Below are positions 35,681-45,725 of a DNA stretch of 64,000 nt, in pieces. Under the pieces are notes generated by a model. That model made no database searches, was not told where the DNA came from, and was given only the letters and a program-made list of their open reading frames with translations. The stretch's first letter is position 1; every line of letters begins with the position of its first letter. A program made the position numbers and the translations under genes. The stretch covers positions 14,629,639 to 14,693,638 of the forward strand of contig JAJLRJ010000006.1 of NCBI GenBank assembly GCA_024195265.1. The letters are read 5' to 3'. Source of the DNA: Dendrophyllia cribrosa (taxonomy: Eukaryota > Cnidaria > Anthozoa > Scleractinia > Dendrophylliidae).

Positions 35681-36535
35681 ATGTCAAAAGACCCGAAGAA
35701 GAGAGCTAATAGATCTTTTTCGAGCAGCCCAACGTCCGAAGACAAAAAAGCCAGATTAACAAGTGAAGAAATGTCGGACGCCGAAAACTTTTCCCAACTG
35801 GCGGACATGATTAAAACCCTACAAGAAAGCCTAGAAAGCAAGCTCCACGAAATAAGAGTCGAGATGGACTGCTTCAGACACGAAATCAAGGAAAGCTTGA
35901 ATGCTCTTAAAAAAACCGTGGTAAAGATTGAATCTTCGCTAGAAGAGGCGTGGGCTCGGATTGATGATTTCAAGGAAGAACTCAAAGCACAAAAGCTAAT
36001 CAAAGAAACACAACAAATTGAAATCGATGATCTCAAGGAGGAGGTGATTAAACTAAATGAGCAACCAGCAAAAGAAAAAGAAAATAATATCGCCCTTGAA
36101 AGTTACAACCGTCGCGAAAATCTCAAGTTCAATAACATACCGGAAAACAAAGATGAGAATTGCAAGGAACTTGTTACTGAAATCATACAACGTGAGCTTG
36201 GAATAAACCCCATGTATATGCGATTCCATGCTGTTCACCGTATCGGAAAGGTCTCAAGCGGAAGAAATCGTCCGATCATCGCAAGATTTTTATGCCGCGA
36301 AGACAAAGAATTAGTGTGGTCGCGAAAGAAGGAAATGAAAAATTCAAGGAGATTCAAGGATGCTTATATTACGCTGGATTATGCGAGGGAAATTCAAGAG
36401 GAGAGGAAAGTGCTAATCAAAGCAATGCAGAAAGCAAAAGATCAAGGTATCCAGTGTAAAGTAATAGACAGACATTTAATAATAGGAGAAGAACGGTACA
36501 GAGCGGACAATGTTCCAGAAAACCTCAAAGGTTAA
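35681..36535 (+). CDS. LINE ORF1 protein (L1/Tx1 type), intact
   Basis: 284 residues starting at a true ATG. The N-terminus is basic and serine-rich. A coiled coil spans about 35-130 (heptad-like runs such as LQESLESKLHEIRVEMD). An RRM-like part begins at about 145 (YNRRENLKFNNIPE). A C-terminal domain follows (FHAVHRIG, RPIIARFL). This is the RNA-binding chaperone of L1-like retrotransposons, which trimerises and coats the element RNA. It is uninterrupted here, while the following ORF2 is broken. ORF2 begins about 450 bases downstream. Confidence 0.85.
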   Translation: MSKDPKKRANRSFSSSPTSEDKKARLTSEEMSDAENFSQLADMIKTLQESLESKLHEIRVEMDCFRHEIKESLNALKKTVVKIESSLEEAWARIDDFKEELKAQKLIKETQQIEIDDLKEEVIKLNEQPAKEKENNIALESYNRRENLKFNNIPENKDENCKELVTEIIQRELGINPMYMRFHAVHRIGKVSSGRNRPIIARFLCREDKELVWSRKKEMKNSRRFKDAYITLDYAREIQEERKVLIKAMQKAKDQGIQCKVIDRHLIIGEERYRADNVPENLKG

Positions 36536-36984
36536 ATATCGTCTTTGTTTTTTCCTTTCTCACTAGATTTTGTTTTGATTCTTTCCGGCGCGTAGAATAA
36601 ACTCTCCCATATGATGCCCGATTTAGGGTGTTAGCTCTATTGTACATTGTACACATTCATTGTATTAGGTAAAATTATGTATTCTAATATATTCTATGGT
36701 ATTGTATTCTATTGTATTGTCGTTCTTTTGTGCTCTAATATTCTATTGTTTTAACAAAAGAATAAGTGTTACCCCTAAATCGCGCATGGTATAAACTCTC
36801 CAGGGCTTAGATCCATGTCGATCCGTGTAAGATCGATCCCCTAGGTAATTTTTTAAGTCTTCACGTATTGTAATTGTAATGAGCATTATGTTAATTTTTT
36901 TCCTTAGGTACTTTATAACTTGACGCGAACACCACACTTTGCAATTGATTTCTTTGATAATGAAACTCCCAAACAAACACAAAC
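36536..36984 (+). other. LINE inter-ORF spacer
   Basis: AT-rich spacer with repeated TATTCTATTG-like strings (36670-36755), between ORF1 and ORF2 of the same element. Confidence 0.6.
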
Positions 36985-39735
36985 ATGGTCAAAATTGAAA
37001 ACACCAAACAACATTCCAGATATGCTCCCTTAACGTAAGGGGCTTGAGGGACAAAACAAAAACAAAAGAAGTTTTCAACTGGCTTAGGGCCAAAAAGTTC
37101 TCAATAGTTATGTTGCAAGAAGTACACTGTATTGACAAGAATATTCCTGTGTATTTAGCTGAATGGGGGTATCAAGGGCTTTTCAGTTGCCACTCAGGTT
37201 CAAAAGCAGGAGTCTGCATTTTATTCAATAATAATTTTAATTTGCAAATACACAAGACCTTTTGCGATCCCGAGGGACGGTTCATTATCTGTGACCTTAA
37301 AATTGAGCAGTTTTGCATAACACTAGCAAACATTTACGCCCCAAACAATGACAACCCTGGATTCTTTGAACTTCTTTTCGAGCAACTACAGACGTTTAAG
37401 TGCGAGGAAATAATTATCGGTGGAGACTATAACCTAGTGCTAGATATTAACAAAGATAAGAAGGGTGGCCTTGCTAAAACACACCAAAAGTCTGTTAAGG
37501 TAGTACTAGATTTTGCAAACGAATTGGACTTAGTTGACGTCTGGAGGGCACAAAATCAGGAAAAACAAAGATACACATGGCGGCGAAGAAATCCTGAAGT
37601 CCATTGCCGGTTAGATTTCTTTCTAGCAAGTCAAACACTATTAAGTAATATCACGAACGCCGATATTGTACCAGGCTACAAAACCGACCACTCCATGATA
37701 ACGTTAACCATCTCGCTACACACAAACACCAGAGGTCCGGGACTTTGGAAACTAAATACATCCTTTTTAACAGAGAGCGATTATGTAAACCAAATCAATG
37801 AACAAATTCAATCAGTCAAACAAGAATACCAGGACGAAAATTCGATAAACCCTGCTTTGCTGTGGGAGATGGTAAAATTAAAAGTAAGAGAAAAATCTAT
37901 CAGTTACGCGATAGGGAAAAAACGAGCAATGTCAAGGACAAAAGAAAAAATAGAACAATCGATCTCCCAGCTAGAGAAAGAAATTGAAAACTCCCTCACG
38001 TCTGAAGAAAGAAAAACAGATCTCCAAACAAAACTTGAAAGCAAAAAGAGAGAACTAGAACACATTATCGAATATAACACACAAGGTGCTATTGTACGAG
38101 CCAAGGTTAGATGGTATAACGAAGGTGAAAAAAACACTAGATATTTCCTCGGCCTAGAAAAAAGACACTACAGACAAGGAACAATTACTCAATTAAAAAC
38201 AGGTGATAACAACGTTTTCATCACCACTGATAAGGAAATACTCAACCAAAGTGAATGTTTTTATAAAGACTTATACAGCTCAAAAATAAAACCGGATCGT
38301 CCAGAAGTGTATGATTCCTTCTTTGCAGGCGAAAACCCGACTCTCCTCAACTCAGAAGAACAAAAACTATGCGAAGGAAAACTCACAAAGAAAGAATGCT
38401 TAAATTCTTTGAAGGACATGGCTCCAGACAAATCTCCAGGTACAGATGGTCTTCCTGCAGAATTTTATAAAGTTTTCTGGGAAAATATTTCCGATCTACT
38501 TTTGAATGCTATAAACTACGGATACGAAAAAGGGCAACTCTCTATCACGCAAAGACGAGGTATAATAAGGTTGATACCTAAAAAAGATGCAGATCCGCAC
38601 CTTATAAAGAACTGGCGTCCCATCACTCTGTTAAACTGCGACTACAAAATTGCTGCAAAAGCCATAGCAAATCGTATTAAAAATGTACTACCAAAGGTTA
38701 TAAGTAATGACCAAACCGGCTTCCTGAAGGATAGATTTATCGGTGAAAACATCAAGCTTATCGATAATGTGATTAAGTTTGCGGATGAAAAGCAGTTACC
38801 AGGTCTTCTCCTGTTCATAGATTTTGAAAAAGCCTTTGACACTCTAGAGTGGTCTTTTATAGAAAGATCATTACTTTATCATGGTTATGGTCCGTCATTG
38901 GTTGCCTGGGTTAGAACTTTTTATTCAAACATAGAAAGTTGCATAATAAATAACGGTTGGTGTAGCAATTTTTTTAAACTGGAAAGGGGTGTTCGGCAAG
39001 GCTGCCCTCTATCGCCTTATCTGTTTCTGCTGTGCGCAGAAATTCTCGCCATTGCAATCAGGAGTAATACGGAAATCAAGGGTATCACCGTGAACGAAAC
39101 TGAAATTAAAATGAGCCAATACGCAGATGATACAACTTTAATCTTAGACGGAACGAGGTCTTCCCTTTCAACAGCCTTACAAACTCTAAATGACTTTGGT
39201 GAAATATCTGGCCTCAGGCTCAACAATAGGAAAACTGAAGCTTTTTGGATAGGAACGTATAAAGAAAAAGAAGAAATACTCTTCCCAGAAAAAAAATTTA
39301 AATGGCCAAGAAACGAAGTGAAGGCTTTAGGAATCTGGTTTTCGACTGACCCTTCGATTAGCATTAAGGCAAATTACGAAGAAAAATTGGTTAAAGTTAA
39401 GATTTGCCTCAATTGTTGGGAACTCCGACGGTAGAGCCTTATTGGTAAAATTACAGTCCTGAAAAGTTTAATTGTGTCACAACTAGTATATATCCTAACT
39501 ACTCTGCCAACCTGTTCAAAATCAATTAAAGAAATTAATGACCTCTTTTACAATTTTTTATGGAGCGGGAAAGGAGACAAAATAAAACGCAACATTATGA
39601 TAAATGATTACCCAGATGGCGGTTTGAAAATGATCGATATTGAATCTTTTAATAAGTCGTTAAAAACCACTTGGATAAAAAAGTATCTTGATCAAAACAA
39701 TCAAGGGAAATGGAAAGTTTTCTTCTAGCTGAACC
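36985..39735 (+). pseudogene. LINE ORF2: endonuclease plus reverse transcriptase, broken
   Basis: The long frame 36999-39434 has an apurinic endonuclease (SLNVRGLRD, MLQEVHC, GGDYNLVLD, YKTDHSM) and a reverse transcriptase (KSPGTDGLPAEFYK, IPKKDADPHLIKNWRPITLL, FIDFEKAFDTLEW, GVRQGCPLSPYLF, and catalytic YADD at about 39120). The only upstream ATG (36985) is out of frame with it, so a frameshift probably separates start and body. An in-frame TAG at 39432 interrupts the thumb region. The same frame then resumes (LIGKITVLKSLIVSQLVY) until about 39728, where a Penelope fragment begins. The C-terminal third is missing. It belongs to the L1/Tx1 group by motif style, and autonomous activity is very unlikely. 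Confidence 0.85.
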
Positions 39736-40120
39736 TTCAACCTTATGGCAGCGATAGGTTTTTCGAATGCCATTTTAATCTTACTAACCATTCTAAACAA
39801 CACATGACAATCTGCGGCCTTTCCCTACACCAGGGTAACACAGAAAGCCGTAAAAACCTAGAACAAAAAATCATCTTTCAAATCGGCACTCTCAAACCCC
39901 ACGGAATCAACGAACGCTTTTCATTCAACTAATCTACATTTGTTTTTCACGTCACCAAATTTCCACCAATAGCGTAGCTCCACCGCTTTCTATATAAAAC
40001 CACACACTACCCACAATTCCTTGATTCGCTCCGACGAAGGGCTAGCGCTCGAAACGTCAGCTATTTGAATCTTTTTACGGTGGTCAATTTACCTTATCGA
40101 CTCAGTCGATAAAACTAAAT
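39736..40120 (+). mobile_element. Penelope-like 3' fragment inserted into the LINE
   Basis: Near-identical to the reverse complement of 28240-28590. The coding remnant reads CHFNLTNHSKQHMTICGL and ends GINERFSFN at 39931. The 3' region contains a hammerhead-like motif. It starts abruptly where the LINE frame ends, so a 5'-truncated insertion removed or displaced the LINE 3' end. Confidence 0.85.
40023..40071 (+). ncRNA. Hammerhead-ribozyme-like motif, second Penelope copy
   Basis: Same motif as 28283-28331: GATTC, GCT, CCGACGA, GGGCTAGCGCTC, GAAA, ACGT, C, AGC, GAATC. Both copies share the U-to-C change in box I, so it pre-dates their insertion. Confidence 0.5.
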
Positions 40121-40280
40121 TCTCGTGTCTCGATTTATAAGTCGAGTTCTCGAGGTGAAAGTCGGGCTCTCACATGATAAGTCGAGATCTCGTTTTATGA
40201 GTCGAGATCTCGAGTTATATGACGTGATCTCAAGTTGTAAGTCGGATCTCGCGTTATAAGTCGGATCTTAAGTTATATTA
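40121..40280 (+). repeat. GTCGAGATCTCG minisatellite
   Basis: About seven diverged units of ATAAGTCGAGATCTCGTTTT. A trace of the same unit flanks the other Penelope copy at 28148-28170. Confidence 0.7.
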
Positions 40281-40344
40281 TTATATATTATAAAATAAAA
40301 CCGAAAACAGGTTATTCCAAGACTGTTATCAGGTGTCATTTAAC

Positions 40345-40455
40345 CCTGGTACAAATGTCAGTTGTCAATAAAATTTAATAAGCCTATTTGTCAGTTGTCA
40401 GTTAAAATTTTAGCCATTTGTCAGTTGTCAGTAAACCCCATCCAGACCCTCAGAT
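40345..40455. repeat. GTCAGTTGTCAGTTA minisatellite, locus 2
   Basis: Three units, followed by CCCCATCCAGACCCTC, an end string shared with 62480-62500 and, inverted, with 59936-59951. Confidence 0.85.
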
Positions 40456-40545
40456 AGCGCTATCCACCGGATAAATCGCTTTCCAGTGGACAATTATAAA
40501 CAAAATCCTTTGTGTTATCCACTGGATAGTGATTTATCGGGTGGA
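40455..40545. repeat. Inverted TATCCACCGGATAAAT repeat
   Basis: CTATCCACCGGATAAATCGC near 40459 is matched by an inverted relative, TTATCCACTGGATAGTGATT, near 40516. It is a short dyad resembling a MITE. Confidence 0.55.
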
Positions 40546-40696
40546 TATTGAACAACCGGGGTCTGATGTTTCGAATCACAACCTTTATAACTGAAATTTA
40601 ATTTGAGATTGTTTTTAGATTTGGATTCAATGTTTTTTATTGGTAGAAGAATACGGTTAATGATAATAAAATAATATGTTTGTAGAGAAAGAAACT

Positions 40697-40774
40697 CTGA
40701 GTTCCAGATGGGATTCGGACCCACGACCTTCCGTACTTAGTCGGATGTTCTAAAGGAAGGACCATTTAATTTTG

Positions 40775-40805
<31 letters not shown>

Positions 40806-41023
40806 ATTACCAAAAAAAAATCCTGCAGAAGAAATTTAAGAGAAAAAAATCGTGCACAAGAAAGCTCGTGAAAAAAGAGTGACTTATTTTGGTAAACAAA
40901 TTCTTGCAAATAGTGATGCTGAAAAAAAATTCATACTCAGAAGAAATTGCCCCCCCCCCCCCCCCCCCCCACACAAAAATTAAATGGTCCGTCCCTAACC
41001 ACTGAGCTACTGAGAACTCGAGT
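40697..41023 (-). tRNA. tRNA-like sequence split by a MITE
   Basis: Joining 41023-40999 to 40753-40697 on the minus strand gives a tRNA-like fold with A box TAGCTCAGTGGTTAGA and B box GTCGTGGGTCCGAATCCC, and partial acceptor pairing GTTC/GAAC. The anticodon arm is unclear. It is likely a tRNA pseudogene or SINE head, now interrupted. Confidence 0.55.
40754..40995. mobile_element. Poly-G/poly-C MITE, complete copy, TAA-flanked
   Basis: The left end AGGAAGGACCATTTAATTTT plus a G-run of about 25 mirrors the right end (C-run, then AAAATTAAATGGTCCGTCCC). TAA lies on both sides (40751-40753, 40996-40998). The middle has AAAAATCCTGCA and AAAAATCGTGCA motifs shared with 21430 and 58740. Confidence 0.85.
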
Positions 41024-41255
41024 GGTGAGCAATGGTCAATTGTCGACGGACACACGGATTGGATCACCCAACCACAAGTATGCCAGTGAACACTGATTAA
41101 CTGCATCGCGCAGTCACGTAGGATACTCTCAGAGTATTTAACTAATAGAATTTAACTAATAGCACCAACCAATTGGCCTTATTCCGTGAACTATATATAT
41201 ACCTATAATCATCTCACATCAAAAACTGCAGAACAATCAAGATCCATTAGAATGT

Positions 41256-41490
41256 TTTATTAATTCGTGTGCAAGAGTATGATAGGTTACACGGTAAAAT
41301 ATATATTTCTGTAAAAGTGAAAACTCCAATGTCCAAGACTACTGTGTTTAATTAAGCCTTGTCCATCCAGGCGCTCGCATTGTAGGTAGCGTATCTGCAC
41401 TGACAGTTCTTCTTGTAATTTTTCTCCTTATACATGCCAAGCCAGTGAGTCAATTTTAGTTCACGCATTTGGAGTCCATATATATATATA
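41256..41490 (-). CDS. Possible orphan terminal exon of an unknown gene
   Basis: On the minus strand, a frame from about 41490 (after TTTCCAG) reads MRELKLTHWLGMYKEKNY, KKNCQCRYATYNASAWMDKA and stops at 41352. AATAAA follows at 41261-41256, about 90 nt past the stop, which is right for a real 3' end. The composition is protein-like (W, Y, C). I do not recognise the family, and no upstream exon was found before the MITE at 41605. Confidence 0.3.
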
Positions 41491-41604
41491 TTCATCCTGG
41501 AAATCTACCTTTTTCAATCATCCTAATTAAATACTTTTCACACGCTCCATCTTTAGTTCTCCTCTCGCTAAATGACTATACTTGGAGGTAGTCTGTCCTA
41601 GGCG

Positions 41605-41785
41605 TTAACCTTTAACTCCCAAGAGTGCCAAACATCAAAGTGATTCAAGAAAAATCCCAAATATAATTTTGTAAAATATTTAAAAACAAACGGTACCATG
41701 CAAAAGTACTGCAGAAGAGGTTTCATTTAGTTGGTCACATGTCGAAATGTCCCCTTAATTGACTCTGGAAGTCAAAGGGTTAACG
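41605..41785. mobile_element. MITE of the CCCAAGAGTGCC family, copy 2
   Basis: The element lies between GTTAACC and GGGTTAAC, with TTAA at both borders. Internal CCAAGAGTGCCAAACATCAA matches the copy at 20127. Confidence 0.8.
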
Positions 41786-42236
41786 TTCAGACTGTCTATA
41801 CTAGTTAGCCTGAGGCAGGCTAACACGAAACAAGCTACGTTCATACTTAATCCTGAATGTGGCCAATCGAACGCACCCTAAACCAAAGTGTTCCTGACTA
41901 GAATCCATGGAGCAGGACAGATCTTTAATCTTTACTGCTTCATTTTACTACCCGAAGAACCTTCAGGATCGCACGGAATATTGCAAACGAACTAACTGTT
42001 TCACAATACGGCACATTTGATTTGCCATATGATTCCTTACATGTTTCCAGTACAAAATAAACTCTGTGAATATACATATAGGACTTTTATAAGTAAAACG
42101 CAACGCTGTTTTTTCATGACAAGGGAACACTGTTATGTAACTAGACTTTATTTTTCTTACTAACATGCACGAAATTAAAATGAACAACGGCGCACACTCA
42201 ACTCAGGCTAGTTAAAAGTTCTGGTAAATTCACAAT

Positions 42237-42974
42237 CTATATTTTAGGCAAGTCTACGCGATTGGATTTGTTTTTATTTAATTTATTCACCTCTTGGGTG
42301 GCTGTTATGTGTATTTTAGGAAGTTTTGTGTTTATAGGTGGTAAACTCTGATTTACCGCTTTCACTTTCTTTGGTTCAGAGACGGGGACATTGTAGATCA
42401 CCTTATGAATTGTATTTGCCCGTGCTCTGACTAAAGTACCATCGTCGATTCCTTCTGTGTCCTCTGGTCCTTTAATATTCTCGGCAACTTTTCCTTTTTT
42501 CTTTTGATCACCTTCAGAATTTAAGCCTTTGACCGCGTTTTCAATCTTCGGAAGTCCGAACGTCCACGTGAAATATTCCGACTCGTGCGAGAGTTTCCGC
42601 TGTAAAATTTTCGGCACATTATTCTGCGTACAGTTTATATGCGGCAGAGCAAACTTCTTCTCGAGCATAATAGCGGTAGCGCCACGGTTCCCGGGGTTTA
42701 TCGCTTTCATTTCTTTAGCTATGTCGTCAATACTTTTATTGTCCCATTGTCGTTGTTTCGCTTCCTTCGCTAAACTTCTCTGTTCGCGTTTGATTCGAAA
42801 CAGCTCATTTCGCAGTTCTCTTTCTTCGAGTTTATAAGAGATGTAAGTCTGAAGCTTTGAGCGATCTAGATCTTGCTGCAATAATGACAATTCTTTCTCA
42901 CCCTCGTGGCACACTACCAAAGCCTTTTCATAAACAGATTGCCGCTCTTTACCGCTGAAATCTCCAGAAGGCAT
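42237..42974 (-). CDS. Uncharacterised 245-residue coiled-coil protein, single exon
   Basis: A complete ORF from a true ATG (42974) to TAG, with AATAAA on the minus strand at 42152-42147, about 90 nt past the stop. Residues 10-80 form a charged alpha-helical or coiled-coil region (EKELSLLQQDLDRSK, LEERELRNELFRIKREQRSL). The rest is low-complexity and basic, likely disordered, with repeated LPKI motifs (FGLPKIEN, TKLPKIHIT, VDLPKI at the end). There is no signal peptide or membrane segment, so a cytosolic or nuclear role is guessed. The helical part resembles residues 45-95 of the protein at 45726, suggesting distant paralogy. No domain is recognised. Confidence 0.7.
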   Translation of the reverse strand: MPSGDFSGKERQSVYEKALVVCHEGEKELSLLQQDLDRSKLQTYISYKLEERELRNELFRIKREQRSLAKEAKQRQWDNKSIDDIAKEMKAINPGNRGATAIMLEKKFALPHINCTQNNVPKILQRKLSHESEYFTWTFGLPKIENAVKGLNSEGDQKKKGKVAENIKGPEDTEGIDDGTLVRARANTIHKVIYNVPVSEPKKVKAVNQSLPPINTKLPKIHITATQEVNKLNKNKSNRVDLPKI

Positions 42975-44020
42975 AACTCAAACCAATGTTTTACCCATAA
43001 GAATTGAGTCAGTCCAAGTTGAACGTAAAGGAGTTCAAAATTTACAAAGTACTCTCTTCAGAAACAGAACAATTCCATGCTAAGCTGTTGAAGTCATTGG
43101 TCTTTTCCTTCTATGCGAATGTTAGCTTGATTAAACTCAAACAAAACCGACAGGTTTCCTAGTTGGCAATTAGAATATTAAACAAACGACCACACTTTCG
43201 TCGACGAAGCTACGAAGTTGCAGCTTGCGCCAGAAAATGTACATTTGACAAATACCGTCCTTGTCCTTGTAAATACCTATTCCCTGATGTTTGCCTGTTT
43301 CATTACCCAGGCCTTTATTAGTCTTCTTAAGCTCCTTAAAACAAAAACAAAATGCAAGTTCTTTATTCAGTTGACCGGCTTTCTTGACAAGCGGTACTGA
43401 CTAATCGGTTATGAAAGCGTTCCGTTAATTTCATTTGTGGGGCCCTTATCTGAGCTTATTTCAAAATGTATATTCATTTTCGACGTCCGTTTACGATTCT
43501 GAAGGCTTCATTTCATTAAAAGTAAACAAGTTTTCAGTTTGAAAGGTAATTAACGAGAATCTTGGTATTGTTCTTTCTGGTGCGAATTAAAACATAGAAT
43601 ACTCGGTTTGTTTGTCGCGGGATTAACGAGTTTGTTGTGATGCAACATGTGGAATTAAAATAGAACAAGAAATCGGTTCAAGCATAGACTGATTCTGCGA
43701 CACAACCAGCTGCCAATTAATAAATGCGTTAAATTTTCCGGCTTTATTCTGCAACACTTTCACATGGTTAGATAGAGTTAGCTGACCGAACCAGAAAGAA
43801 AACAGCTGATCTGTGCAAAGTATCTGAATAGAACTTAAAGCACGAACAGATTAATACTAATTAATATTCTAAGCCCAGAGCATATTTCCAAGATGTTTGT
43901 TATTCAGTGTTGCCAGGATTATTCATAAATGCTTTGCACGGAAAACGTAAAGCTTAAAACTGACATTAGAAACTAACAAACTGACATGATTACTTGTATG
44001 TGTATAGCTGTTTCTTGAAA
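42975..44020. other. Non-coding stretch
   Basis: It contains the presumed 5' flank of the minus-strand gene at 42237. No further gene is seen. Confidence 0.4.
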
Positions 44021-44162
44021 ATGGTCTGTAGCTGAACAAATTATCTGATATATGGAGTTCAGAATGAGTAGTAAATCTGAGTAAACTTTAAGGGGACCTC
44101 GTAAACTAGTAACGTCATTAATGAACTCCATATATCAGATAATTTGTTCAGCTACAGACCAT
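44021..44162. repeat. Perfect 41-bp inverted repeat
   Basis: The arms 44021-44061 (ATGGTCTGTAGCTGAACAAA...) and 44122-44162 are exact complements around a 60-bp spacer. Confidence 0.9.
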
Positions 44163-45700
44163 ACGTTTTGAGTCTGTTGATGAAATACTATACAATGCCA
44201 GTGACCATTCAAATGGACCTCTTCTGCTTTGTTGTTGTGGTACTATTAAGTTTTCAGCTTTTTACAGAATGGAAATTTCTTAGTCTTAAACCGGCTTTAT
44301 TAAAAGAGACGCAACATACGTGAGGGGTGGGCTCGCTACTTTCGGGATTTATTAGCGCTACTTTCGGGGGGTCGTTCGCTTTCGGAATTTTACGGGCTGC
44401 TTGACAACGTATTGTTCTTATTAGGAGAAATCACAAGTTTATCACTGGTGTGAATGTGAAACAAAGCAAGTATCCGTCTGTATCGTGAGTCAATTCTCGA
44501 TTACTAATCAAGAGTTGAGCGATTGTGTTGAGTCTTTCATTTAATTTAATGGTAGATTTTGAAACTATTTTATGATCCAGTCGAATCAGAATTTAGGAAA
44601 AGGCACGCACTAAAAGCTATGTACCAAAATAACAATTTTCCACCGGGGTCGAGAATTCATGATAACAAGAGAAAAATATCAAATATAGTACAACTGCAAA
44701 AACCAGACTTGAAGCAACAAAAAATTCTGCAGCAACACAGCTAAAATTTAAAGAAAAAAATATTCGAGCGCAGACAAGATCGCCTACTCCCTCCCCCCAA
44801 CCCCCAGAAATCTAATAGTTCACCGCCAAACCTAAATATGATCGCCATTTTTATTTCTATCACATCGATTGAATAAACTGAGGTCACTAACGGGTTCAAG
44901 CTAATTTAGCAAGCAGATTGAACCCACAAAAACACCTGTAAGTTGCAGAATCCCGTTACTGAACCTCGATCTTTCGTCCTGTTTTTTTTTTTTCAACTTC
45001 TTGTGCTGGTTTACAACTTTGCATAGTGTTTTTCTTACGGCTCATTACTTTTTAATTGAATGTTATATGTACATTGTAAAATCCCATGGACTCAAACACA
45101 ATAGCAACCAATTTGTTGCCATGGCTACCATACACCTCAATTTAGCAAAGAGTTCTGAAGCACAAAAGAGACATGCTTTCAATGCCAACAGAGGTCTTAT
45201 CATAAATCTCATTTGAGCCAATTCTCATCGATTTGATGCCCTCTTGGGAACATTTTCGGTAGCTTCATTTCAATATACTTAGCGCATTGTAAACTCATCA
45301 ATGTCATCAATTAACAGTCAGAAAACGTGTCGACTAAAGCGTTCGTTTGTGCCTGGCGTACATCGAAAGAACGATAAAAATACAGTTCTCATTGCAGTGC
45401 CGAATCATCTGGAATTCCTAATTCAGTTTAAAGGCCACCAAGCCATAACTTAAAGAATAATTCACGTTACTTGTTGTTTAGAAGACATGCAGAACAATCT
45501 TGGTCTTCGGAAACAACAGTTGTTGACATGAACTATAAAACAAATTGAAAGGGCACTGAAGATCATTCCTTCAAAAGGATCGCGGTTCAATGATTGTTAT
45601 CAGAACAGAGTGTGAAACAGGTGAGCTATCGAAGTGGTATCGGAGTACACACAAAGTAATCAAGTACTACGCAATTTAACAAGTACATAAACGTTATTCA
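44163..45700. other. Non-coding stretch upstream of 45726 gene
   Basis: No gene is supported. Short ORFs here lack ATG starts or family features. The promoter of the following gene should lie in the last few hundred bases; no TATA box is evident. Confidence 0.4.
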
Positions 45701-45725
45701 GATTGCAATTATATTATTGTTGGGA

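Noticed and set aside
42529..42837. 102-codon plus-strand ORF
   Set aside because: Shadow of the minus-strand gene 42237-42974.
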